Shown here: positions 1-6,008 of the stretch, piece by piece
Layout: every line of letters starts with the position of its first letter
How positions within the stretch are numbered: position 1 is the first letter of the stretch
Origin: Solirubrobacterales bacterium
GTDB lineage: Bacteria; Actinomycetota; Thermoleophilia; Solirubrobacterales; Solirubrobacteraceae
Length of the DNA: 8,352 nt
NCBI GenBank assembly: GCA_013813955.1
Contig: JACCQW010000011.1
Location: forward strand, 1-8,352
Direction: 5' to 3'
Made by a program: the position numbers and the translations under genes
Notes under the pieces: generated by a model
What the model was told of the DNA's origin: nothing
The model's database searches: none
What the model saw: the letters and a program-made list of their open reading frames with translations, nothing else

Positions 1-511
1 GGGCGATCGGCACCAGCGGCTGGAGCAGGTCGATGAGATCCTGCAGCGCGTCCGCGTCAGCGCCGGGCAGGGTGCCGGCGAGCGTGGTGGTGGCCGCGGC
101 GAGCAGCGCGGTCAGCTGGTCGGGGCTGAGCGTGGCCAGCGCGCTCGAGAGCTGGGCCGGGTCCAGCGCGCCGAGCAGCGTGGTCAGGTCGCCGCCGGTC
201 GCCGGGGCGAGCAGGCCGCCGAGCTCGGCGGGAGCGAGCGTGTCCAGCGCGCCGGTCAGCTGGGTGGAGTCCAGTTCGCCGAGCAGCGCGGTCAGGTCCT
301 CGCCGGTGGCCGGGGCGAGCAGGTCGCCGATCTCGGCGGGGGCGAGCGTGTCCACAGGGGGGAGCAGTCCGCCGAGCAGCGCGCCGGCGGTGGGCTGGAC
401 CGGGACGGGATCGGTGACGGCGGCGAGCGCCGCCGTGGAGGCCACCGAGCCGGTGGCGAGGGAGGCGGCCGTCGCGACGATGGCGACCGTGCGCCGGGAG
501 GGGCGGTGCAT
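1..511 (-). CDS. Secreted Leu/Ala-rich repeat protein, 5' part only (runs off left edge)
   Basis: 170 codons are visible from the ATG at 511-509 and the frame is still open at the window edge, so the C-terminus is missing. Residues 1-30 look like a Sec signal peptide: basic start (MHRPSRR), an Ala/Val/Thr-rich core and a likely cleavage after A-L-A at 28-30. From about residue 54 the chain is a tandem repeat of 36 residues, each made of three 12-residue pseudo-repeats of the type LAPAELGGLLAP / ATGGDLTTLLGA / LDPAQLSSALAT. The start is supported by AAAGGA at 522-527, 10 bases upstream. The regular Leu spacing suggests short amphipathic helices in a secreted or surface protein. I recognise no family and give no function. 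The plus strand of this stretch is also open, but only this frame combines a ribosome site, a signal peptide and regular Leu periodicity. It diverges from the oxidoreductase gene at 705. Confidence 0.72.
   Translation of the reverse strand, partial: MHRPSRRTVAIVATAASLATGSVASTAALAAVTDPVPVQPTAGALLGGLLPPVDTLAPAEIGDLLAPATGEDLTALLGELDSTQLTGALDTLAPAELGGLLAPATGGDLTTLLGALDPAQLSSALATLSPDQLTALLAAATTTLAGTLPGADADALQDLIDLLQPLVPIA
95..352 (-). repeat. Tandem 108-bp coding repeat (about 2.4 copies)
   Basis: Within the secreted protein gene, unit 1 covers 352-245 and unit 2 covers 244-137; a diverged partial third unit runs from 136 to about 95. The marker GCGAGCG on the plus strand occurs at 342-348 and again at 234-240, exactly 108 bases apart. 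Each unit encodes 36 residues, beginning DTLAPAE in units 1 and 2 and ATLSPDQ in the third. Most differences between units 1 and 2 are single-base, which suggests duplication followed by drift. Confidence 0.8.
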
Positions 512-521
512 GAGGATGGAG

Positions 522-527
522 TCCTTT
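522..527 (-). promoter_or_regulatory. Ribosome binding site of the repeat protein
   Basis: On the minus strand AAAGGA lies 10 bases before the ATG at 511. It decides the start and strand of the otherwise ambiguous left-edge gene. Confidence 0.55.
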
Positions 528-674
528 CGCGTCGGGGGAGGTCGGAGACGCGCCCCTGCCGGGTCGACCGCCTCTGCAAGCCCTATCGGCGCGAAGTCGG
601 GCGTGCGGAAGCCCCGTGGACAGATGTTCGAGAGGATCGCTGTGGGGGACGAGGCGCAGACGCGGGGCCCGGGC

Positions 675-680
675 TAGCCT
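675..680 (+). promoter_or_regulatory. Possible -10 element of the oxidoreductase gene
   Basis: TAGCCT fits the actinobacterial TANNNT pattern and lies 24 bases before the ATG at 705. I see no convincing -35 box. The rest of the 193-base divergent spacer (512-704) holds nothing else I can name. Confidence 0.25.
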
Positions 681-704
681 CGGTGCGATGGGATCCACGG
701 TCGC

Positions 705-2126
705 ATGAGCGACGCGATCGTCGTCGGGTCAGGCCCCAACGGGCTGGCGTGCGCCGTCGCGCTCGCGCGCGACGGCGTGAAGGTGACCGTGCTCGAGGCC
801 GAGCCGACGATCGGCGGCGGCACGCGCACGAGCGAGCTGACGCGTCCCGGCCTGCTGCACGACCACTGCTCGGCCGTGCACCCGATGGCCGCCGCATCGC
901 CGTTCCTGCGGTCGCTGGGGCTCGAGGCCCGCGGGCTGCAGTGGCGCTGGCCAGAGGTTGATCTGGCGCACCCGCTCGACGACGGCAGCGCCGGGGTGAT
1001 GCTGCGCTCGCTCGAGGAGACCGTGGCGGCCCTGGGCCCCGACGGTCGTGCGTGGAGACGGCTCTTCGGCCCGCCGTCCGAGTCCTTCGACGCGCTCAAC
1101 GAGGATCTGTCCGGCCCGGTTGTGCACGTGCCCGCGCACCCGATCGCGCTCGCGCGCTTCGGCCTGCGGGCCGCCGCGCCGGCGACGCTGCTGGCGCGCG
1201 CCCTCGCGACCGGCCGGGGGCGTGCGCTGTTCGGTGGCGTGGCCGCGCACGCCCTGAGCCCCCTGGACCGCCCCATGAGCTCCGCGGTCGGCGCGGCGCT
1301 GATCTGCGCCGGCCACCGCCACGGATGGCCGGTGGCTCACGGTGGGTCGCGCTCGATCACCGATGCGCTGGCGGCGCTCCTGCGCGAGCACGGCGGCGCG
1401 ATCGAGACGGGGGCGCGGGTGCGGTCGCTGGCCGAGCTGCCGCCCACGGGCGCGGTCGTCCTGGATCTCGCTCCCCGCGCCGTCGCGGATCTGGCCGCAG
1501 AGCGCCTCCCCGACCGCGTCGCGCGCGCCTACCGGCGCTACAGGCACGGACCGGGGGCTTTCAAGGTGGACCTCGCGGTGCAGGGCGGCGTGCCGTGGAC
1601 CAACCACGCCTGCCGCCGGGCGGGGACGGTCCACGCCGGCGGGTCCTTCGAGGAGATCGTGGCCGCCGAGCGCGACGTCAACCGCGGCCGGATGCCCGAG
1701 CGGCCGTTCGTCCTGGTCTCCCAGCAGTACCTGGCCGACCCCGGGCGCTCGGCGGGCGACGTCCATCCGGTCTGGGCCTACGCCCACGTGCCCAGCGGCT
1801 ATGACGGCGACGGCGAGGAGGCGCTATTGGGCCAGATCGAGCGCTTCGCCCCCGGTTTGCGCGAGCGCATCGTCGCAAGCTCCGTGCGCTCGCCGGCCGA
1901 GCTCGAGCGCGACAACGCCAACTACGTCGGCGGCGACGTCATCACCGGCGCGAGCACGCCGTATCAGCTCGCCGTGCGCCCCCGGCTCGCGCGCGATCCC
2001 TACAGCACCGGCATCCCCGGAGTCTTCATCTGCTCGGCGGCCACGCCCCCGGGCGCCGGCGTCCACGGGATGAGCGGCTACCACGCGGCGCAGTCGGCGC
2101 TGCGCCACCTCGGCGCAGCGAGCTGA
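705..2126 (+). CDS. FAD-dependent oxidoreductase, phytoene-desaturase/PYROXD2-like
   Basis: This 473-residue flavoprotein belongs to the NAD(P)/FAD-binding family around COG1233. The N-terminal Rossmann motif is GSGPNG at residues 8-13, with Glu31 in VTVLEAE placed to bind the FAD ribose. The second glycine motif, IGGGTRTSE, follows at about 36-44. The C-terminal FAD motif is near 445-460 ([16 protein letters not shown]), as in CrtI-type desaturases. Length and termini are normal, so the gene looks intact. Members usually desaturate or oxidise isoprenoid or other lipid-like substrates, but this subfamily is mostly uncharacterised and no carotenoid gene is adjacent, so the substrate is unknown. 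The ATG at 705 starts just before the conserved beta strand. No good Shine-Dalgarno is present; TAGCCT at 675-680 could be a -10 element giving a very short leader. A hairpin follows the stop. Confidence 0.88.
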   Translation: MSDAIVVGSGPNGLACAVALARDGVKVTVLEAEPTIGGGTRTSELTRPGLLHDHCSAVHPMAAASPFLRSLGLEARGLQWRWPEVDLAHPLDDGSAGVMLRSLEETVAALGPDGRAWRRLFGPPSESFDALNEDLSGPVVHVPAHPIALARFGLRAAAPATLLARALATGRGRALFGGVAAHALSPLDRPMSSAVGAALICAGHRHGWPVAHGGSRSITDALAALLREHGGAIETGARVRSLAELPPTGAVVLDLAPRAVADLAAERLPDRVARAYRRYRHGPGAFKVDLAVQGGVPWTNHACRRAGTVHAGGSFEEIVAAERDVNRGRMPERPFVLVSQQYLADPGRSAGDVHPVWAYAHVPSGYDGDGEEALLGQIERFAPGLRERIVASSVRSPAELERDNANYVGGDVITGASTPYQLAVRPRLARDPYSTGIPGVFICSAATPPGAGVHGMSGYHAAQSALRHLGAAS

Positions 2127-2140
2127 CGCTCAGCGCGCGG

Positions 2141-2157
2141 GCGCCGGGACCCGGTGC
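2141..2157 (+). terminator. Hairpin after the oxidoreductase gene, possible terminator
   Basis: GCGCCGGGACCCGGTGC can fold into a 7-bp stem with one G-U pair and a GAC loop, 14 bases after the TGA at 2124-2126. There is no T-tract, so it is at best a GC-type terminator of the kind seen in high-GC actinobacteria. It could be chance in sequence this rich in G and C. Confidence 0.3.
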
Positions 2158-2223
2158 GGCCGGGGTGGGCCACGAGGTCGCGGAGCTCATCGGCGGTGGC
2201 GTCGTCGTGCATCGGCGGGCCGC

Positions 2224-2229
2224 TACGGT
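2224..2229 (+). promoter_or_regulatory. Possible -10 element upstream of nhaA
   Basis: TACGGT matches TANNNT, 66 bases before the chosen nhaA start at 2296. No clear -35 is seen. It lies in the 169-base gap between the oxidoreductase stop and nhaA, where a separate promoter is expected. Confidence 0.2.
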
Positions 2230-2285
2230 ATGCGGCGGTGTGCCGGGAAGACTGGTCGGCGTGGAACTCCCGACCCCTATTCCCT

Positions 2286-2289
2286 GGAG
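2286..2289 (+). promoter_or_regulatory. Ribosome binding site deciding the nhaA start
   Basis: GGAG lies 6 bases before the ATG at 2296. The alternative in-frame ATG at 2230 has no such site and would add 22 residues unlike the family. Confidence 0.6.
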
Positions 2290-2295
2290 CCAGCG

Positions 2296-3564
2296 ATGGC
2301 GCAGCCGCCCACCGCCCGACGCCTGTTCGCCCGAGCCAGCGCCCGGGAAGCGGCGCGCCTGGCCGATGTGCTGCGCCGCGAGACCGTCGGCGGCGTGCTG
2401 CTCATGCTGGCCGCGCTCGTCGCGCTGGTGTGGATCAACTCCCCCTGGGGCGACGCGTACACCGATCTGCGCGAAGCGTCGGTCGGTCCCGCCGCCCTGA
2501 ACCTCCATCTGACGCTCGGGACATGGGCCGCCGACGGGCTGCTCGCGATCTTCTTCTTCGTCGCCGGACTGGAGCTCAAGCGCGAGCTGGTCGCCGGCGA
2601 CCTGCGCGACCCGACCCGGGCGGCACTGCCGATCGCGGCCGCCGTGGGCGGCGTGGCCGTCCCCGCCGCGGTCTACATCGCGGTCAACGTCGTCGGCGAC
2701 GGCGACACGAGTGGATGGGCCATCCCCGCGGCGACCGACATCGCGTTCGTCCTCGCGGTCCTGGCCGTCGTCGCCAGCAACCTGCCGAGCGCCCTGCGCA
2801 CGTTCCTGCTGACGCTCGCGGTCGTCGACGACCTGCTGGCCATCACGATCATCGCGCTGTTCTTCACCGCCACGCTGAACCTGTGGGCTCTTGGTGCCGC
2901 GCTCGTTCCGCTGGCGGCCTTTGCCGTGCTCGTGCAGCGACGCGTGCGCTCCTGGTGGCTGCTGCTGCCGCTCGCCGCCGGCACGTGGATCCTGGTCCAC
3001 GAGTCCGGTGTGCACGCCACCGCCGCCGGCGTGCTGCTGGCGTTTGCCGTTCCGGTGGTGCGCAGCGATGACGCCGGCGGTCCCGACGCCGGCCCCGGGC
3101 TCGCCGAGCACTTCGAGCATCGGTTGCGCCCGATCTCCGCCGCGGTCGCGGTCCCGATCTTCGCCCTGCTGTCGGCGGGCGTCGCGGTCGACGGCCTCGG
3201 CGGCCTGGCGGACGCGCTGCGCGACCCTGTCGCGCTCGGCGTCGTCGCAGGCCTCGTCGTCGGCAAGACGATCGGGATACTGGGCTCGACCGCGCTCGTC
3301 GCGCGCTTCACCCATGCGCAGCTCGACGAGGACCTGACCTGGTGGGACGTCCTCGGGCTCTCGCTGCTGGCCGGCGTCGGCTTCACCGTGTCACTGCTGA
3401 TCGGCGAGCTGGCCTTCGGCGCCGGAAGCGAACGCGACGAGCACGTCAAGGTCGGCATCCTCGTCGGCTCGCTGTTGGCCATCGCCCTCGCCACCGTCGT
3501 GCTGCGCGTGCGCAGCCGCGTGTACGGACGGCTCGAAGAACCGGCCGCAACCGGGGGTCCATAG
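2296..3564 (+). CDS. nhaA: Na+/H+ antiporter NhaA
   Basis: NhaA exchanges sodium (or lithium) for protons across the cytoplasmic membrane, for pH and salt homeostasis. From the ATG at 2296 the protein has 422 residues, a normal family length, with about 12 hydrophobic segments. Family signatures are clear: GLELKREL at 91-98; ATDIAF with Asp148, equivalent to Asp133 of the E. coli protein; the ion-site pair Asp178-Asp179 in AVVDDLLAI, equivalent to Asp163-Asp164; and Lys324 in VVGKTIGI, equivalent to Lys300. All key residues are present, so it should be active. It sits alone between the oxidoreductase and the ArsR gene, with 72 bases to the next start and no overlap, and looks like a single-gene unit. 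An ATG at 2230 is in frame but lacks a ribosome site. Confidence 0.96.
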   Translation: MAQPPTARRLFARASAREAARLADVLRRETVGGVLLMLAALVALVWINSPWGDAYTDLREASVGPAALNLHLTLGTWAADGLLAIFFFVAGLELKRELVAGDLRDPTRAALPIAAAVGGVAVPAAVYIAVNVVGDGDTSGWAIPAATDIAFVLAVLAVVASNLPSALRTFLLTLAVVDDLLAITIIALFFTATLNLWALGAALVPLAAFAVLVQRRVRSWWLLLPLAAGTWILVHESGVHATAAGVLLAFAVPVVRSDDAGGPDAGPGLAEHFEHRLRPISAAVAVPIFALLSAGVAVDGLGGLADALRDPVALGVVAGLVVGKTIGILGSTALVARFTHAQLDEDLTWWDVLGLSLLAGVGFTVSLLIGELAFGAGSERDEHVKVGILVGSLLAIALATVVLRVRSRVYGRLEEPAATGGP

Positions 3565-3609
3565 ACGCCTGAGGCGGGGGCGGGCGCGCACGCAGCCTCC
3601 GGGCGGATA

Positions 3610-3626
3610 GTTGCCTCGTCGGTTAC
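3610..3626 (+). promoter_or_regulatory. Possible ArsR operator (imperfect dyad)
   Basis: GTTGCC-TCGTC-GGTTAC is an imperfect inverted repeat (4 of 6 arm positions pair) overlapping the start of the -10 element. ArsR-family repressors usually bind a dyad across their own promoter, so position supports the call more than sequence does. Confidence 0.28.
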
Positions 3627-3629
3627 GCT
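3624..3629 (+). promoter_or_regulatory. -10 element of a probable leaderless promoter for the ArsR operon
   Basis: TACGCT fits TANNNT and ends 7 bases before the ATG at 3637, which would place transcription start at or next to the start codon. No Shine-Dalgarno precedes that ATG, as expected for a leaderless actinobacterial mRNA. The -35 region is not recognisable. Confidence 0.5.
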
Positions 3630-3636
3630 TTCGGGC

Positions 3637-3987
3637 ATGGCCGAGATCGCGATACGTCCCGATGTCTCGCTGCGCCACCGGCTGATGCACGGGTTCGCGG
3701 ACCTGTCGCGGCTGCGGATCCTCGATGCGTTGCGCGCGGGCGAGCGGCGGGTCAGCGATCTGTCGGCGCAGCTCGGGTTGTCGCGGCCGAACACCTCGAA
3801 GCATCTGGCGTGCCTGGCGGGCTGCGGGCTGGTGGAGCGTGACAAGCGCGGTCGCGAGGTCTTCTACGTGCTCGCCGACGGTGTCGAGGAGCTATTTGAC
3901 GGCATCGATCGGCTGCTGGTGCGCGTCGGTGACCGCGTCGAGGCCTGCGAGCTGACCAGCGCGAGCATCGCGGCGGGCGGTCGGTGA
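3637..3987 (+). CDS. ArsR/SmtB-family metal-sensing repressor, CmtR-like
   Basis: This 116-residue winged-helix protein probably represses its own operon until a soft metal ion binds. The helix-turn-helix covers about residues 37-60 (VSDLSAQLGLSRPNTSKHL) and the wing follows near ERDKRGREVFYVL. The motif CLAGCGLV carries Cys59 and Cys63, and Cys104 lies in VEACELT. In Mycobacterium tuberculosis CmtR, the Cd(II)/Pb(II) sensor, the ligands are Cys57, Cys61 and Cys102 in the same contexts, all offset by two. This makes Cd/Pb-type sensing the best inference. The usual ArsR-type CVC motif is absent. The stop overlaps the GTG of the cation transporter by 4 bases (GTGA), so the two are translationally coupled. 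The start is the ATG at 3637, directly behind a -10-like TACGCT. Confidence 0.9.
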   Translation: MAEIAIRPDVSLRHRLMHGFADLSRLRILDALRAGERRVSDLSAQLGLSRPNTSKHLACLAGCGLVERDKRGREVFYVLADGVEELFDGIDRLLVRVGDRVEACELTSASIAAGGR

Positions 3988-4694
3988 GCGTCTCGGCCCC
4001 CACCGCCGTCCGGGCGCCGGTTCTCGCCGAGGCCGAGTACCGCCGCCTCGCCGGCCGCGTGAAGCTGCTGTCGTGGGTGAGCCTGGGGTGGATGACGCTG
4101 GAGGGCGGGGTCGCGATCCTCGCCGGGGTCCTCGCGGGCTCGATCGCGCTGATCGGGTTCGGGATCGACTCGGCCATCGAGGGTCTGGCCAGCGTGATCA
4201 TCATCTGGCGCTTCACGGGCGCCCGCGTGTTCTCCGCGCACGCCGAGACGCGCGCGCAGAAGCTCGTCGCGGCGCAGTTCTTCCTGCTCGCCCCCTACGT
4301 GGGCTTTGAATCGTTGAAGGCGCTCCTGACGGCCGAGCAGCCCGACGTCAGCTGGCTGGGCATCGCGCTCGCCGCGAGCAGCGTGGTGATCATGCCGGTG
4401 CTCGGGATCGCCAAGCAGCGCCTGGCCGAGCAGCTCGGCTCACCGGCCACGAAGGGCGAGGGGCGCCAGAACATGCTGTGCGCGTACCTCGCCGCGGCAC
4501 TGCTCGTCGGGCTGCTGGGCAACGCGCTCGCGGGCGCGTGGTGGCTGGACCCGGCCGTCGGCCTGCTGATCGCGGCGGTCGCCGTCAGGGAGGGCCTGGA
4601 GTCCTGGCGGGGCGAGGGGTGCTGCGTCTCCTCGCCGCTGCCGCTCGCCGGCGCGGACGCGGACGGCTGTCACGACGACGAGTGCGGGCGCTGA
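3984..4694 (+). CDS. CDF-like cation transporter with Cys/His-rich tail
   Basis: This 236-residue membrane protein of the cation diffusion facilitator type has about six hydrophobic segments (near 27-47, 48-76, 95-115, 122-143, 164-187, 188-203) and probably exports divalent metal. In TM2, GIDSAIEG places Asp62 and Glu66 where typical CDF proteins have D-x3-D or H-x3-D. In TM5 the usual H-x3-D is replaced by MLCAYLA, with Cys166 at the His position and Ala170 at the Asp position. The roughly 80-residue cytoplasmic domain of YiiP-type proteins is absent; instead the chain ends in a tail with Cys213-Cys214 and C-H-D-D-E-C at 229-234. Coupling to a CmtR-like sensor suggests a thiophilic metal such as Cd or Pb. 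Translation starts at a GTG overlapping the ArsR stop. The family call is firm; the metal is inferred. Confidence 0.85.
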   Translation: MSVSAPTAVRAPVLAEAEYRRLAGRVKLLSWVSLGWMTLEGGVAILAGVLAGSIALIGFGIDSAIEGLASVIIIWRFTGARVFSAHAETRAQKLVAAQFFLLAPYVGFESLKALLTAEQPDVSWLGIALAASSVVIMPVLGIAKQRLAEQLGSPATKGEGRQNMLCAYLAAALLVGLLGNALAGAWWLDPAVGLLIAAVAVREGLESWRGEGCCVSSPLPLAGADADGCHDDECGR

Positions 4695-4821
4695 TGGAGA
4701 TCACCGCGCTCGTCGCCTACGGAGAGCACATGTCCAGCACCCGCCGGGCGGGGCCATCGTGGCCGCCGCAGTCCCTCTCGTCATCGCGTCCGTCGCGCCG
4801 CGCCCAGGGGTGATCGCATGA
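4694..4821 (+). pseudogene. Small coupled ORF, apparently frameshifted
   Basis: The ATG at 4694 overlaps the transporter stop (TGATG). Its own frame gives 39 residues, starting MEITALVAYGEHMSS and decaying into Ser/Pro/Arg-rich sequence before the TGA at 4811-4813. From about 4753 another frame reads AIVAAAVPLVIASVAP, a plausible membrane helix, and stops with a TGA at 4819-4821 that overlaps the next ATG as ATGA. Both ends thus have the expected overlaps but lie in different frames. One extra base between about 4730 and 4757, for example in the G run 4750-4753, would join them into a roughly 42-residue single-pass protein. This could be a sequencing error, a real mutation or a programmed shift. 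The 39-residue frame as it stands is the alternative. No family recognised. Confidence 0.4.
4806..4810 (+). promoter_or_regulatory. Ribosome binding site of the 49-residue membrane protein
   Basis: AGGGG lies 7 bases before the ATG at 4818. It supports this short ORF as a translated gene. Confidence 0.5.
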
Positions 4822-4967
4822 TCGTCATCGCACACGCGGGCGACTGGCTCGTCTCACTGCTGTACCTCGTGCCCATCGTGGTCCTCCTCGCAGTGCTCGG
4901 CGTCGCCGCGCTGCGCGAGCGACGCAGACAGCGCAACGAAGGGCCCGACGAAGCCGGCAGCGCGTGA
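4818..4967 (+). CDS. Small single-pass membrane protein (49 residues)
   Basis: The product begins MIVIAHAGDWLVSLLYLV, has one hydrophobic helix at about residues 10-32, then a basic stretch (RERRRQR) and a polar, acidic tail. By the positive-inside rule the tail should be cytoplasmic and the N-terminus outside. It has AGGGG 7 bases upstream of the ATG, and its TGA overlaps the GTG of the cytochrome c gene as GTGA, so it is probably cotranslated with that gene. His6 and Asp9 before the helix are the only likely functional polar residues. I recognise no characterised family; its size and its place beside a cytochrome suggest an accessory subunit or assembly factor, which is inference only. Confidence 0.65.
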   Translation: MIVIAHAGDWLVSLLYLVPIVVLLAVLGVAALRERRRQRNEGPDEAGSA

Positions 4968-5377
4968 AGCTCGCCGGGCCGCTGCTGGTGATCGCCGTGC
5001 TGGGGGGCGCCGTCGCGTGGGGCCTGGCCCGCGGCGCGTCCGACGGGCAGGACGGCTTCGAGCCTCCGCCGGCGTTCACGGCGGCCACGCAGCCGCGCCT
5101 TCCGACCGCGGACGAGTTCGCCGCCGAGGAGGCGCGCCAGACTCCCAAGGAGCTGTTCGGCCACGCGTGCGGGACCTGTCACACGCTGGCGGCGGCCGGC
5201 ACGGAGTCGATCACCGGCCCCGACCTCGACCGTGTCCGCTACACCCAACGGCGCGTCCGCGACCAGATCCGGACGGGGTCGCTGGACAGCGCCATGCCCG
5301 CCAACCTGCTGACCGGCCGCTCGGCGCGGCGCGTGGCCGCCTACGTGGCGCGCGTCGGCGGGCGGCGCGCCCGATGA
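4964..5377 (+). CDS. Membrane-anchored class I cytochrome c
   Basis: This 137-residue electron carrier has an uncleaved-looking N-terminal anchor (about residues 4-22), a linker of about 40 residues, and a haem domain facing outside. The haem site is CGTCH: Cys69 and Cys72 bind haem covalently and His73 is the proximal ligand. TGPDLD follows at 84-89 and Met111 in AMPANLL is the likely distal ligand, as in small class I cytochromes. The last helix (RRVAAYVARV) matches the usual C-terminal helix. The start is a GTG overlapping the stop of the 49-residue membrane protein, and the stop overlaps an ATG at 5374 that opens a broken gene. It would pass electrons to or from a membrane oxidase or oxidoreductase, but no oxidase is in the window. 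Its place in a metal-regulated run is unusual. Confidence 0.9.
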   Translation: MKLAGPLLVIAVLGGAVAWGLARGASDGQDGFEPPPAFTAATQPRLPTADEFAAEEARQTPKELFGHACGTCHTLAAAGTESITGPDLDRVRYTQRRVRDQIRTGSLDSAMPANLLTGRSARRVAAYVARVGGRRAR

Positions 5378-5546
5378 TGTCTTCAGACGACCACGACTGC
5401 GAGGACCCGGCGAGAAGGACCCCTTCGCCGCGGTCTACAAGGCCACCAGGAGGTCTACGTCGACAACCAGGTGGACAAGGGCCTGCGGGCACCGCTGCGC
5501 GCGTTCAACCTGCCGACCGAGCCGAGCCTGTTTACTTGCGCCCGGC
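5374..5546 (+). pseudogene. Degraded thioredoxin-like protein remnant
   Basis: An ATG at 5374 overlaps the cytochrome c stop (ATGA), as for a former operon partner, but the reading breaks twice. Protein-like sequence moves from the ATG frame (SSDDHDCEDP) to the frame holding GEKDPFAAVYKA (about 5409-5446) and then to the frame holding HQEVYVDNQVDKGL and FNLPTEPSLF (5444 to about 5534). The last part resembles, from memory, the C-terminal half of actinobacterial membrane thioredoxin-like proteins, where a TEPWLF-type segment carries the cis-proline. The rest of the fold and a proper stop are missing, and sequence runs straight into the promoter region of the next gene. A Trx or Sco-like partner would make sense beside a cytochrome c. 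That the region is broken coding sequence is moderately sure; the family is tentative. Confidence 0.42.
5531..5537 (+). promoter_or_regulatory. Possible leaderless promoter -10 of the SnoaL-like gene
   Basis: TTTACTT lies 9 bases before the ATG at 5547, with no Shine-Dalgarno in between. The layout resembles that at the ArsR gene. No -35 box was identified. Confidence 0.35.
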
Positions 5547-6002
5547 ATGCCCACGAACATCGACATGGTCCGGCGCATCTACTCAGACGGCCTGTTCGAC
5601 GACGACGTCGAGGGGCTGCTCGCGCTCGTCGACCCGGGCATCGAGTTCGTCAACCCGGCCGAGGCGGTCGAGTCGGGCGTGAGGCGTGGACCCGCCGCCA
5701 TCCGCGCCGCCGTCCGCAGCGCGCGGGAGTCGTTCGCCTGGTCGCGTCACGAGTTGGGCGGTCTCTTCGGCGGTGGCGACCGAGTCGTCGCGGTCGTTAC
5801 CTTCCGCGCGCGGGGCCACGGCAGCGGCGCCGAACTCTCGCAGGAGGAAGCCCACACGTGGACGTTCCGCGAAGGCCGGATCCTGCGCTTCGAATGGGGT
5901 CGCGATCTGCCCAGCGCGCTGGCGGCCGCCGGGCTGACGACGGCCGACGGTGCTCCCGACAATCGCTCGGACGCGGCCGAAGGACCTGCTTCGGAGCGCT
6001 GA
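5547..6002 (+). CDS. SnoaL-like / NTF2-like superfamily protein
   Basis: This 151-residue protein has the small cone-shaped alpha+beta fold of SnoaL-like domains. Evidence is the N-terminal helix pattern (NIDMVRRIYSDGLFDDDVEG), then LVDPGIEFVNPAE at about 27-39, the strand AVVTFRARGHGSG at 82-94, and the closing motif HTWTFREGRILRFEWGRD at 103-120 before the last helix (PSALAAAGL). Members include cyclases, isomerases, hydrolases and many of unknown role, so no reaction can be assigned. The fold should end near residue 130; residues 131-151 are a polar tail unlike the family, perhaps sequence added where the neighbouring regulator gene was truncated. No Shine-Dalgarno is seen, and the start is probably leaderless. 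The gene sits between two broken genes. Confidence 0.8.
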   Translation: MPTNIDMVRRIYSDGLFDDDVEGLLALVDPGIEFVNPAEAVESGVRRGPAAIRAAVRSARESFAWSRHELGGLFGGGDRVVAVVTFRARGHGSGAELSQEEAHTWTFREGRILRFEWGRDLPSALAAAGLTTADGAPDNRSDAAEGPASER

Positions 6003-6008
6003 GAACGG

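Noticed and set aside
95..352. CRISPR-like array
   Set aside because: The 108-base repeats are adjacent, without spacers, and code for regular protein repeats.
33..677. Long plus-strand Ser/Ala/Val-rich ORF opposite the repeat gene
   Set aside because: It shows the same 36-residue period only because the DNA repeats. It has no ribosome site or signal peptide, and overlaps the better-supported minus-strand gene.
2230..2295. N-terminal extension of NhaA from the ATG at 2230
   Set aside because: The 22 extra residues do not resemble the family, and the ATG at 2296 has GGAG 6 bases upstream.
2026..3315. 429-codon minus-strand ORF across nhaA
   Set aside because: Its Gln/Arg/Gly/Asp-rich composition is typical of an antisense shadow of a GC-rich gene, and nhaA on plus is certain.
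3570..3599. Hairpin GAGGC...GCCTC after nhaA as a terminator
   Set aside because: The stem is only 5 bp with a loop near 20 bases and no T-tract; chance is likely at this GC content.
2673..3845. 390-codon minus-strand ORF across nhaA and the ArsR gene
   Set aside because: Ser/Thr/Ala/Arg-rich shadow covering two well-supported plus-strand genes.
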